Source of the DNA: Saccharothrix obliqua
GTDB lineage: Bacteria > Actinomycetota > Actinomycetes > Mycobacteriales > Pseudonocardiaceae
Assembly (NCBI RefSeq): GCF_019375475.1
Contig: NZ_JAHXGQ010000005.1
Location: 248,001 to 312,000 of the forward strand
Direction of reading: 5' to 3'
DNA: 64,000 nt
Under the pieces are notes generated by a model that saw only the letters and a program-made list of their open reading frames with translations, was not told where the DNA came from and searched no databases. Positions 1 to 7,444 of this stretch are shown piece by piece. Within the stretch, counting starts at the first letter, position 1. Each line of letters opens with the position of its first letter. Made by a program: the position numbers and the translations under genes.

Positions 1-123
1 GCCCACGCTGGGCGCGGCGTGCGCGGCGGAGAGCACCCGGCGCAGCACGTCGGGCGGGATGGGGGCGCCGGTGAACTCACCCCTGGTGTCCCGCCGGCGG
101 TGCAGCACGTCGTAAAAGCTCAT
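1..123 (-). CDS. bluB: 5,6-dimethylbenzimidazole synthase BluB, N-terminal part (runs off the window)
   Basis: Only the first 41 codons are inside the window; the gene reads leftward past base 1. BluB is a nitroreductase-fold enzyme that breaks down reduced FMN to make 5,6-dimethylbenzimidazole, the lower ligand of vitamin B12. The visible part starts MSFYDVLHRRRDTRGEF and ends HAAPSVG. These match the RRD(V/T)RxxF and APSVG segments near the start of BluB proteins. A GTGAGG stretch lies upstream of the ATG. It follows rpsR on the same strand with a 68-bp gap. A related nitroreductase cannot be excluded from 41 residues. Confidence 0.75.
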   Translation of the reverse strand, partial: MSFYDVLHRRRDTRGEFTGAPIPPDVLRRVLSAAHAAPSVG

Positions 124-191
124 CGCGTGATCGTGCCTCACGCGATCCGGTGAACCCGCCGCCGTGGTCGTGGCGTGCGTCTCAACGGGGG

Positions 192-425
192 TCAGCGGCC
201 CGCCGCGGGGTAGGGCAGCAACGCCATCTCGCGGGCGTTCTTGATGGCCGTGGCGACCTGCCGCTGCTCCTGCGGCGTGAGGCCGGTGACGCGGCGCGAC
301 CGGATCTTGCCCCGGTCGGAGATGAACTTGCGCAGCAGCGTGACGTTCTTCCAGTCCACAGTGGTCACGCCCTGCTCGCGCAGGAGGTTGCGGCGGCGTT
401 TGAGCGGCCGTTCGGGCTTGGGCAC
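192..425 (-). CDS. rpsR: 30S ribosomal protein S18, zinc-free paralogue
   Basis: This 77-residue protein is ribosomal protein S18, which binds S6 and 16S rRNA in the small-subunit platform. The core [20 protein letters not shown] and the end [11 protein letters not shown] are diagnostic. It has no cysteines, so it lacks the CxxC zinc site of the main actinobacterial S18. It therefore resembles the alternative S18-2 (M. tuberculosis Rv2055c type) that replaces the zinc form when zinc is scarce. That paralogue usually sits in a Zur-controlled cluster with rpmB2/rpmG2/rpsN2. Here it stands without them, and I see no clear Zur box upstream. The start is GTG, preceded by TAGGAG. Confidence 0.93.
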   Translation of the reverse strand: MPKPERPLKRRRNLLREQGVTTVDWKNVTLLRKFISDRGKIRSRRVTGLTPQEQRQVATAIKNAREMALLPYPAAGR

Positions 426-501
426 GGTGCTCTCCTAGCTGCTCGACTCGGACACCGGTCAGCTCACCTCCGCCCGCGCGCGCCCGCAACCGCAACCGGG
501 G

Positions 502-1149
502 TCAGCGCACCTGGGTCTCGCCGTCCGGGGAGTCGCGCCACTGGGCGAACGGCCGGTCCAGGGCCCATCGCGCGCCGTCGTGGGTGAGGACGCGGTGCTC
601 GCACGTGTCCAGGTTCGACAGCGACTCGAACAGCTCGATGCTCCACCCGAACAGCCGCCGGCACAGCAGGCGGATGGTGAGGCCGTGCGAGACGACCAGC
701 GCCGTGTCCGGGTGGTCGGGCCGCGTCATCCGCGTCTCCAGGTCCACCAGGAACGCGGCCAGCCGGTCGTCCACGTCCGCGCCCGACTCGCCGTTGGGCA
801 GGCGGAAGAAGAAGTGGCCGAACGCGTGCCGCTGGTGCTTGAGCACCTCCTGCTGGACGGGGTCCTGGAGGTTGCCCCAGTCCTGCTCGCGCAGCCGGGG
901 TTCGGCGACCACGCGTTCGGCCTGGTCGCCGAGCGCGAGCGCGCGCAACGTGGCCCGCGTCCGCACGTACGGGCTGACGTAGACCGCCGTCCGCGCGCCG
1001 TCGAGCAGCGCCTTCACCCGCGGTCCGGCCGCGGCGGCCTGCTGCTCGCCGAGGGGCGTGAGCGGCAGCGCGTGATCGGGTATCCGGCAGTACGCCAGCT
1101 CGTCGACGTTGCCCAGGCTCTGACCGTGCCGCAGCAGGATGATCCGCAC
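502..1149 (-). CDS. Histidine phosphatase family protein
   Basis: This 215-residue cytosolic protein belongs to the phosphoglycerate mutase-like histidine phosphatase superfamily. The catalytic LLRHGQS motif lies at residues 5-11, with the phospho-accepting histidine at residue 8. A second catalytic histidine lies in VVSHGLTIRLL near residue 155. The substrate cannot be told from sequence; family members act on phosphosugars, nucleotides or cofactor intermediates. It starts with GTG and is divergent from the EthD gene at 1204. It is the first gene of a leftward run with rpsR and bluB, but gaps of about 70 bp leave co-transcription open. Confidence 0.85.
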   Translation of the reverse strand: MRIILLRHGQSLGNVDELAYCRIPDHALPLTPLGEQQAAAAGPRVKALLDGARTAVYVSPYVRTRATLRALALGDQAERVVAEPRLREQDWGNLQDPVQQEVLKHQRHAFGHFFFRLPNGESGADVDDRLAAFLVDLETRMTRPDHPDTALVVSHGLTIRLLCRRLFGWSIELFESLSNLDTCEHRVLTHDGARWALDRPFAQWRDSPDGETQVR

Positions 1150-1203
1150 CCGACCATGGTGCCGGTGTTACAGTCCGGCGGGTAGCCGGACGGAAGGTGT
1201 CAC

Positions 1204-1524
1204 ATGATCAAGTACATCGCGCTGTACCGGAAACCCGACCACGTCGAGGAGTTCGACCGGGCCTACCTCGACACCCACCTGCCCCTCGTCGCGCGCACAC
1301 CCGGCCTGCTGCGGGTGGAGGTCGCCACCGTGTCCCGCGTGTTCGTACCCGGCTTCCTCGGCGAGCACGAGCCGCACCTGGTGGCGGAGCTGTACTTCGA
1401 GTCCGCGGACGCCCTCAAAGCCGCGATCGCCTCGCCCGAGTGGCAGGCCGCCGGCGTGAACCTCACCGAGATCGGCGGCCTGGACCTGGTCGCGATGTTC
1501 GCCGCGGAGGTCGTCGAGGCATGA
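1204..1524 (+). CDS. EthD family protein
   Basis: A 106-residue ferredoxin-like alpha+beta barrel protein of the EthD family. It starts MIKYIALYRKP and has the family's conserved DTHLPLVARTPGL segment, in which the histidine is typical. EthD proteins are small dimeric barrels linked to ether or aromatic-compound degradation and to polyketide-type chemistry; the exact reaction here is unknown. A good ribosome site (GGAAGG) precedes the ATG. The stop codon overlaps the start of the next gene (ATGA), so it is translationally coupled to the hydroxyacyl-CoA dehydrogenase and may act on the same catabolic pathway. Confidence 0.85.
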   Translation: MIKYIALYRKPDHVEEFDRAYLDTHLPLVARTPGLLRVEVATVSRVFVPGFLGEHEPHLVAELYFESADALKAAIASPEWQAAGVNLTEIGGLDLVAMFAAEVVEA

Positions 1525-2345
1525 TCGCCGTGGTGATCGGCGGCGGCACGATGGGCGCGGGCATCGCGCACGTGCTGCTCGCGGGCGGGCACGAGGTCGT
1601 GCTCGCGGAGTCCGGCGCGGCCCGGGCCGCCGCGGCCCGGCGTGCCGTCGCCGACTCCCTCGCCAAGGCCGCCGCGAAGGGCCGCCTGGACGCCGAGCCG
1701 GACGACCTGCTGACGCGGCTGACGGTGGTGGAGCGGCCGGCCGCCGTGCCCGCCGAACTCGTGGTCGAGGCCGTCCCGGAGGACCTGGAGCTGAAGCGCC
1801 GCGTGCTCGCCGCCGCGGCGGAGGCGTGCCCGGACGCCGTGCTGGCGTCCAACACGTCGTCGCTGTCGATCGGCCGCCTCGCCGCGGGGCTGCCCGGTGA
1901 ACGCGTGCTCGGGATGCACTTCTTCAACCCGGTGCCGGTGCAGCGGCTGGTGGAACTGGTGCACCACGACGGGGTCGCGCCCGAGGTCGTCGCGAAGGCC
2001 CGTGCGTGGGCCGAGCAGCTCGGCAAGACCGTGATCGAGGTGCGGGACGCGCCGGGTTTCGCCACGTCCCGGCTGGGCGTCGCGGTCGGCATCGAGGCCA
2101 TGCGGATGCTGGAGGAGGGCGTCGCCTCGGCCGAGGACATCGACACCGGGATGTGCCTGGGCTACGGCTGGCCCATGGGACCGCTGCGGCTCACCGACCT
2201 GGTGGGCCTGGACGTGCGGCTGGCCATCGCCGAGCACCTGGCCGCCGAACTCGGTCCGCGCTTCGAACCGCCCGCCCTGCTGCGCGCCAAGGTCGCGGCG
2301 GGCGAACTCGGCCGCAAGACCGGGCGGGGCTTCTTCACCTGGTAA
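1521..2345 (+). CDS. 3-hydroxyacyl-CoA (3-hydroxybutyryl-CoA-type) dehydrogenase
   Basis: A 274-residue NAD(P)-dependent dehydrogenase that oxidises 3-hydroxyacyl-CoA to 3-oxoacyl-CoA. The N-terminus carries a Rossmann loop, VIGGGTMGAGIAHVLL. The active-site region HFFNPVPVQRLVELV supplies the catalytic histidine, and the SNTSS motif precedes it. The C-terminal helical domain ends GRKTGRGFFTW, as in the FadB2/Hbd/PaaH group. The length is normal for the stand-alone enzyme. Its ATG overlaps the EthD stop by 4 bp. The next gene starts 9 bp after its stop, so the three genes probably share a transcript. Confidence 0.9.
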   Translation: MIAVVIGGGTMGAGIAHVLLAGGHEVVLAESGAARAAAARRAVADSLAKAAAKGRLDAEPDDLLTRLTVVERPAAVPAELVVEAVPEDLELKRRVLAAAAEACPDAVLASNTSSLSIGRLAAGLPGERVLGMHFFNPVPVQRLVELVHHDGVAPEVVAKARAWAEQLGKTVIEVRDAPGFATSRLGVAVGIEAMRMLEEGVASAEDIDTGMCLGYGWPMGPLRLTDLVGLDVRLAIAEHLAAELGPRFEPPALLRAKVAAGELGRKTGRGFFTW

Positions 2346-2354
2346 GCAGGCGAC

Positions 2355-3488
2355 GTGCTGATCAGGGAGTGGAACGGGGACGACACCGACGACGTCGTCC
2401 GGCTGCGCAAGGTCGCGTTCGGCGGCACGTCCGACGACCGGCCGGTCCGACCGGGCAGGCGCGGGCTGATCGCCGAGCTGGACGGGCGGCCCGCCGCCGT
2501 GCTGGCGATCAACGAGCACCACCAGTTCTACGGCGGGTCGCCGGTGCCCATGGGCGGTGTCGGCGGCGTCGCCGTCGACCCGCACGCGCGGGGCCGGGGC
2601 GTGGCCTCCGCGTTGCTCGACCGGGCGCTGGTCGACCTGCGCGAGCACGGGCAGCCGCTGTCCGTGCTCTTCCCGACCGCGCCGCCGCTGTACCGGTCGC
2701 GCGGCTGGGAGCGGGCCGGCGTGCACGAGACGCTCGACCTGGCCCTGGACCGGCTGCCCGCGGGACCCAGGGTCGACACCCGCCCCGCCACCGAGGCCGA
2801 CCTCGCCGCGCTGCACGCCTGCTACGCCGACCTGGCGTCCACCGTGAACGGGATGCTGGACCGCTCCGCGCCCGCGATCGACGTGGCCGACGTGCTCGAG
2901 CTCGACATCGTCTCCGTGGTGCCCGGCCACGACGGCGACGTGCGCGGCTACCTCACCGCCGAGCGCGACCGCGCGGGCCTGCGCGTGCACGACCTGGTGG
3001 GCCGGGACCGGGACACCCAGCTCGGCCTGCTGCGCGGCCTGGCCTCGTGGACCGGGCTGCTGGAGGGGCTGGCACTGCGGGTCACCGACCCGGCCGTGCC
3101 GGGCCTGCTCACCAACCAGGGCATCCGGTACACCACGACCACGTCGCAGTGGATGCTGCGGGTGGTCGACCTGGCGGCGGCGGTCGGGGCACGTGGCTGG
3201 CCCACCGCCGCGGTCATCGGGTCCGCCGCCGTCGACCTGGACGTGGTGGACGAGCACGCGCCGTGGCACGCGGGCCGCCGGCGGCTGGTCGTGGAGGGCG
3301 GCCGGGTGCGGCTGGAGCCGGGCGGCAGCGGCGCGGTGCGGGTGCACGCGCGGGCGCTCGGGCCGTGGTTCAGCGGCTTCCAGGACACGCACGCGTTGCG
3401 CCGCGCCGGCCTGCTCGACGGCGACGCGCCGCTGCTCGACCTGCTCACCGGCGCGCCGGGCGTGCCCCGATTGGCGGATTTCTTCTAG
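2355..3488 (+). CDS. Eis-family GNAT N-acetyltransferase
   Basis: A 377-residue acetyltransferase resembling the mycobacterial Eis family. The acetyl-CoA site is visible as VGGVAVDPHARGRGVASALL near residues 68-87. A second GNAT-like half follows, then a sterol-carrier-like C-terminal domain that ends in LADFF. In Eis the C-terminal carboxylate takes part in catalysis. Eis enzymes acetylate amines of aminoglycosides or proteins; the physiological substrate here is unknown. The start is GTG, 9 bp after the preceding gene. The gene is probably co-transcribed with the dehydrogenase upstream and the TRIC gene downstream. Confidence 0.87.
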   Translation: MLIREWNGDDTDDVVRLRKVAFGGTSDDRPVRPGRRGLIAELDGRPAAVLAINEHHQFYGGSPVPMGGVGGVAVDPHARGRGVASALLDRALVDLREHGQPLSVLFPTAPPLYRSRGWERAGVHETLDLALDRLPAGPRVDTRPATEADLAALHACYADLASTVNGMLDRSAPAIDVADVLELDIVSVVPGHDGDVRGYLTAERDRAGLRVHDLVGRDRDTQLGLLRGLASWTGLLEGLALRVTDPAVPGLLTNQGIRYTTTTSQWMLRVVDLAAAVGARGWPTAAVIGSAAVDLDVVDEHAPWHAGRRRLVVEGGRVRLEPGGSGAVRVHARALGPWFSGFQDTHALRRAGLLDGDAPLLDLLTGAPGVPRLADFF

Positions 3489-3497
3489 CCTCCTCGC

Positions 3498-4106
3498 GTG
3501 CTGACCGTGCTGGAGCTGATCGGGATCGCCGCGTTCGCCGCCTCGGGTGCGCTCGCGGCGGTCCGGGCGCGGCTGGACGTGTTCGGGGTGATCGTGCTGG
3601 CCCTGACCACCGCGCTGGGCGGCGGGATCGTGCGGGACATCCTGCTCGGCGTCCGGCCGCCCGCGGCGCTGGTGACCTGGCCGTACCTCGCGGTCGCGGC
3701 CGGCACCGGGCTGGTCGTGTTCCAGTTCCACCCGACCGTGGCCAAACTGCGCCGGTCCGTGCTGCTGCTGGACGCGATCGGGCTCGGCCTGTTCGTCACG
3801 GCGGGCACCACCACCGCGCTCCACCTGGGCGCGCCGCCGTACGCCGCGTGCCTGGTGGGCATGACGACGGGCATCGGCGGCGGCGCGTTGCGGGACGTGC
3901 TGCTGCGGGAGATCCCGCTGGTGCTGCGGCGCGAGATCTACGCCGTGGCGGCGCTCGGCGGTGCGGTGATCGTCGCGCTCGGTCACCGGCTGGGCCTGCC
4001 CGCCGGTCCGGTGACGCTGGTCGGGGCGGCGCTCATCGCGGGCGTGCGGATACTGGCGCTGTGGCGGAAGTGGAACGCCCCGGTGGCCAGGAAACTTGAC
4101 GGCTAG
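3498..4106 (+). CDS. TRIC-family (UPF0126/YadS) cation channel
   Basis: A 202-residue integral membrane protein with the two repeated TRIC modules. Each module contains a glycine-rich helix: TTALGGGIVRDILLG near residue 40 and GMTTGIGGGALRDVLLRE near residue 125. About seven hydrophobic helices are visible. Prokaryotic TRIC homologues are trimeric cation channels; their role in bacteria is poorly defined. The start is GTG, 9 bp after the acetyltransferase stop. The gene ends just before the promoter region of the response regulator. Confidence 0.87.
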   Translation: MLTVLELIGIAAFAASGALAAVRARLDVFGVIVLALTTALGGGIVRDILLGVRPPAALVTWPYLAVAAGTGLVVFQFHPTVAKLRRSVLLLDAIGLGLFVTAGTTTALHLGAPPYAACLVGMTTGIGGGALRDVLLREIPLVLRREIYAVAALGGAVIVALGHRLGLPAGPVTLVGAALIAGVRILALWRKWNAPVARKLDG

Positions 4107-4117
4107 CTCACATCGCC

Positions 4118-4136
4118 TTCTCAGGCGGCTCTCAGG
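4118..4136 (+). promoter_or_regulatory. Predicted MprA-type operator (two 8-bp direct repeats)
   Basis: TTCTCAGG and CTCTCAGG are separated by CGG, giving a 19-bp box 22 bp upstream of the response-regulator ATG. M. tuberculosis MprA is known to bind 19-bp boxes of two loosely conserved 8-bp direct repeats upstream of mprA and pepD. A box of the same form lies before the pepD-like gene at 7404-7422. An AAAACT stretch 6 nt before the ATG may be the -10 of a leaderless transcript. Autoregulation is inferred. Confidence 0.65.
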
Positions 4137-4157
4137 CCGAGGGGCAAAACTGACCCC

Positions 4158-4847
4158 ATGCGCATCCTCGTTGTCGACGACGACAGGGCCGTGCGTGAGT
4201 CGCTTCGCCGCTCACTGCAATTCAACGGCTACCAGGTGGAATTGGCCGGCGACGGCCGGCAGGCCCTGGAGGCGGTCGTCGCCCAGCGTCCCGACGCGAT
4301 GGTGCTGGACGTGATGATGCCCCGGCTGGACGGGCTGGAGGTGTGCCGCCGGCTGCGCAGCACCGGCGACGACCTGCCGATCCTGGTGCTCACCGCGCGT
4401 GACGCGGTGTCCGACCGGGTGTCCGGCTTGGACGCGGGTGCGGACGACTACCTGCCCAAGCCGTTCGCGCTGGAGGAGCTGCTGGCCCGGCTGCGCGCGC
4501 TGCTGCGGCGGGCCGCCGCCGACGCCGCCGAGCCGGCGGGCGCGGTGCTGCGGTTCGCGGACCTGGAGCTGGACCCCGGCACCCGCGAGGTGCGGCGCGG
4601 CGACCGCCCCATCAGCCTCACCCGCACCGAGTTCGCGTTGCTGGAGCTGTTCCTGGCGCACCCGAAGCAGGTGCTCACGCGCAGCCGCATCCTGGAGGAC
4701 GTGTGGGGCTACGACTTCCCGACCTCCGGCAACGCGTTGGAGGTGTACGTCGGCTACCTGCGCCGCAAGACCGAGGCGGAGGGGGAGCCGAGGTTGCTGC
4801 ACACGGTGCGCGGGGTGGGCTACGTCCTGCGGGAGACCCCTCCGTGA
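4158..4847 (+). CDS. mprA: OmpR-family response regulator, MprA-like
   Basis: A 229-residue DNA-binding response regulator. The receiver domain (1-120) has acidic residues DDD at 7-9, the phospho-accepting Asp51 in [11 protein letters not shown], and the conserved Lys in LPKPFALEE. The C-terminal winged helix (about 130-225) has [11 protein letters not shown] and a VYVGYLRRK recognition helix. The gene order with the following kinase, PepD-type protease, moaB and mscL matches mycobacterial mprAB. That system responds to envelope stress and controls sigma factors and pepD. The stop overlaps the kinase start (GTGA). A 19-bp repeat box upstream suggests autoregulation. Confidence 0.88.
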   Translation: MRILVVDDDRAVRESLRRSLQFNGYQVELAGDGRQALEAVVAQRPDAMVLDVMMPRLDGLEVCRRLRSTGDDLPILVLTARDAVSDRVSGLDAGADDYLPKPFALEELLARLRALLRRAAADAAEPAGAVLRFADLELDPGTREVRRGDRPISLTRTEFALLELFLAHPKQVLTRSRILEDVWGYDFPTSGNALEVYVGYLRRKTEAEGEPRLLHTVRGVGYVLRETPP

Positions 4848-6223
4848 TCAACACCGCCAACGGGCGGTTCCAGCGGGTTTCGCTGCGGGCGAGGGTCACG
4901 TTGCTGGCGGCGTTCTGCGTGGCGGGCGTGGTGGGCGTGGTGTCGCTCGGCGCCTACATGACCGTCAGCTCCAACCTGAACGACCAGCTCGACGTGAACC
5001 TGCGCCAGCGCGCCGAAGCGGCCCGCACCGCGCCGCGGGTCAACAACAACGTCACCGAGATACCCGGCGCGTTCCTCGCGGCGGGTGACGTGCGCATCGG
5101 CCTGCTCAGCGAAGACGGGCAGATGCTGTACCCGAAGGGCACCGTCGCGCCGCCGTGGCAGCAGGGCGACATGGAGGTCGCGCAGGGCCGCAAGGTCGAG
5201 AACCTGTGGACCGACACGCGCAACGGGTTCCGGGTGATCTCCGTGCCCTACGCCGACGGCCAGGCGATGGTGATCGCCCAGTCGATGCGCCCGCTGATCA
5301 CCACGCTGGGCAAGCTGTCCGTGGTGTTGTTCGTGATCAGCGGTATCGGCGTGCTGGTCGCGGCGGCGGCCGGGACGGCGGTGGCGCGCACCGGGCTGCG
5401 GCCCGTGCAGCGGCTGACCGAGGCCACCGAGCGCGTCGCGATGACCGGTGACCTGCGGCCGATACCGGTGACCGGCGACGACGAGCTGGCCCGCCTCACG
5501 CAGCGGTTCAACGCGATGCTCGGCGCAGTCGCGGAATCGCAGGAGCGGCAGCGGCGGCTGGTCGCCGACGCGGGCCACGAGCTGCGCACGCCGCTCACGT
5601 CCATGCGCACCAACCTGGAGCTGCTGCTCGCCTCCGAGCGGCCGGACTCGCCGACCCTGTCCGACGAGGACAAGGCGGAGATCAACGCGGACGTGCGCGC
5701 CCAGCTCGACGAGCTGACCACGCTCATCGGCGACCTGGTCGAGCTGGCCCGCGAGGACGCGCCGAACGTGGTGCACGAGCCGGTGGACCTGGTCGAGGTG
5801 GTGGAGCGGGCGCTGGACCGGGCCCGCCGCCGGGCGCCCGCCGACGTGCGCTTCGACGTGCGGCTCCAGCCGTGGTCGCTGCTCGGCGACTCCAGCGCGC
5901 TGGAGCGGGCCGTGCTGAACCTGCTGGACAACGCGGTGAAGTTCAGCCCGCCGGACGGCGTGGTGCGGCTGGAGCTGCGGCAGGTGGGCGACGGCAGCGT
6001 GGCGCTGGAGGTCGCGGACTCGGGCCGGGGCATCGCGGACGACGACCTGCCGCACGTGTTCGAGCGCTTCTACCGGTCCTCCGAGGCACGCACGCTGCCC
6101 GGCTCGGGGCTGGGGCTCGCGATCGTGAAGCAGGCCGCCGAGCGGCACGGCGGCGCGGCGTACGCGGGGCCGGCGCCGGAGGGCGGCGCGTTGTTCACCC
6201 TGCGCCTGCCCGGCCGGCCGTGA
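4844..6223 (+). CDS. mprB: Sensor histidine kinase, MprB-like
   Basis: A 459-residue membrane sensor kinase and partner of the preceding regulator. It has a first membrane helix at about 20-42, an extracytoplasmic sensor of about 120 residues, and a second helix at about 155-180. A HAMP linker follows. The dimerisation box [12 protein letters not shown] carries His245. The ATPase domain has N-box [16 protein letters not shown] and [11 protein letters not shown]. In mycobacteria MprB senses envelope stress and phosphorylates MprA. The GTG start overlaps the regulator stop by 4 bp, showing translational coupling. Confidence 0.88.
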   Translation: MINTANGRFQRVSLRARVTLLAAFCVAGVVGVVSLGAYMTVSSNLNDQLDVNLRQRAEAARTAPRVNNNVTEIPGAFLAAGDVRIGLLSEDGQMLYPKGTVAPPWQQGDMEVAQGRKVENLWTDTRNGFRVISVPYADGQAMVIAQSMRPLITTLGKLSVVLFVISGIGVLVAAAAGTAVARTGLRPVQRLTEATERVAMTGDLRPIPVTGDDELARLTQRFNAMLGAVAESQERQRRLVADAGHELRTPLTSMRTNLELLLASERPDSPTLSDEDKAEINADVRAQLDELTTLIGDLVELAREDAPNVVHEPVDLVEVVERALDRARRRAPADVRFDVRLQPWSLLGDSSALERAVLNLLDNAVKFSPPDGVVRLELRQVGDGSVALEVADSGRGIADDDLPHVFERFYRSSEARTLPGSGLGLAIVKQAAERHGGAAYAGPAPEGGALFTLRLPGRP

Positions 6224-6303
6224 CCACCTCGACCCGCGCACCGGCGGGGTGAGCGCGCCGACCGTACGGTGGTGCCCACCGGGACGGGAGAGGGAGTGCT
6301 GCG

Positions 6304-7392
6304 GTGAAGCGCACGGCCAGGCGACTCGCCGATGGTCGGGAGATCATCTACTTCGACGACACGGCGGACGCGCCACCGCGCACCGCCGCGGACGAGCGGG
6401 ACCTGCCCGAGGCGCGGCCCGCGTCCGAGGTGCGGCGGGACCCGTTGACCGGTGAGTGGGTCGCCATGGCCGCCCACCGGCAGACCCGCACCTACAAACC
6501 GCCGGCCGACCTGTGCCCGCTGTGCCCGTCCGCGCCCGGCAAGCCCACCGAGATACCCGAGTCGAGCTACGACGTGGCCGTGTTCGAGAACCGGTTCCCG
6601 TCGTTCGCGCAGGGCGTTCCCGACGTGCCGCCGACCGTGGAAGGGATGCCGATGGTGGCGCGTGCCGCCGGGCGCGGGCGGTGCGAGGTCGTGTGCTTCA
6701 CGTCCGACCACAACACGTCCTTCGGCGAGCTGCCGCCGTCGCGGGTGCGGACCGTCGTGGACGTGTGGGCCGACCGCACCGCGGCGCTCGCCGAGGTGAG
6801 CGGTGTGGAGCAGGTGTTCCCGTTCGAGAACCGGGGCGAGGAAATCGGCGTCACCCTGCACCACCCGCACGGGCAGGTGTACGGCTACCCGTTCGTGACG
6901 CCGAAGACGGAGCGGATGCTCGCCATGGCGGCGGAGTACCGCGATGCGCACGGACGTCCCTTGATGGGGGACGTCCTGGCCGCGGAGCGTGCCGCGGGCA
7001 CGCGGGTCGTGGAGACGTCCGAGCACTGGACGGCCTTCGTCCCCGCCGCCGCGCGGTGGCCCGTGGAGGTGCACGTCGTGCCGCACCGGCAGGTGCCCGA
7101 CCTGCCCGCGCTGACCGACGCCGAGCGTGACGACTTCGCCTTGGTGTACCTGCGTGTCCTCGGTCGCCTGGATGGCCTCTACCGGCGGCCGTTGCCGTAC
7201 GTCGCCGCGTGGCACCAGGCGCCGGTGCGCACCGGGCGCGACCTCGCGTGGCTGCACCTGGAGGTGTTCTCCGTGCTGCGCACCGCCGACAAGCTGAAGT
7301 ACCTGGCGGGTTCCGAGTCGGGCATGGGTGTGTGGATCAACGACGTGACGCCGGAGCAGATCGCGGAGCGCCTGCGCGAGTCTCACAAGTGA
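6304..7392 (+). CDS. galT: Galactose-1-phosphate uridylyltransferase
   Basis: A 362-residue HIT-superfamily enzyme of the Leloir pathway that exchanges galactose-1-phosphate with UDP-glucose. The active site HHPHGQVYGYP lies near residues 186-196, where the histidine in HPHGQ carries the UMP. Zinc-type cysteines are visible in DLCPLCPS near residue 65. The start is GTG after a GGGAGAGGGAG ribosome site. It sits between mprB and the pepD-like gene, an insertion relative to the mycobacterial order. Its substrate-supplying partner galU lies 6 kb downstream; galE and galK are not in the window. Confidence 0.93.
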   Translation: MKRTARRLADGREIIYFDDTADAPPRTAADERDLPEARPASEVRRDPLTGEWVAMAAHRQTRTYKPPADLCPLCPSAPGKPTEIPESSYDVAVFENRFPSFAQGVPDVPPTVEGMPMVARAAGRGRCEVVCFTSDHNTSFGELPPSRVRTVVDVWADRTAALAEVSGVEQVFPFENRGEEIGVTLHHPHGQVYGYPFVTPKTERMLAMAAEYRDAHGRPLMGDVLAAERAAGTRVVETSEHWTAFVPAAARWPVEVHVVPHRQVPDLPALTDAERDDFALVYLRVLGRLDGLYRRPLPYVAAWHQAPVRTGRDLAWLHLEVFSVLRTADKLKYLAGSESGMGVWINDVTPEQIAERLRESHK

Positions 7393-7403
7393 TCCCCAGG
7401 TCT

Positions 7404-7422
7404 GTTTAAGGCTCCTCTCAGG
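7404..7422 (+). promoter_or_regulatory. Predicted MprA-type operator upstream of the PepD-like protease
   Basis: GTTTAAGG and CTCTCAGG flank a 3-bp spacer (CTC), giving 19 bp with the same layout as the box at 4118-4136. The second half-site is identical in the two boxes. It lies 22 bp before the ATG at 7445, the same distance as in the regulator promoter. In mycobacteria MprA controls pepD directly, so this box probably places the protease under the two-component system. Confidence 0.62.
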
Positions 7423-7444
7423 CGCACACCCCAGAGTGGTGGAC

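Noticed and set aside
1263..3986. 907-codon open frame on the minus strand
   Set aside because: It is antisense to five well-supported genes and has the Arg/His/Gln-rich composition of a GC-rich shadow frame.
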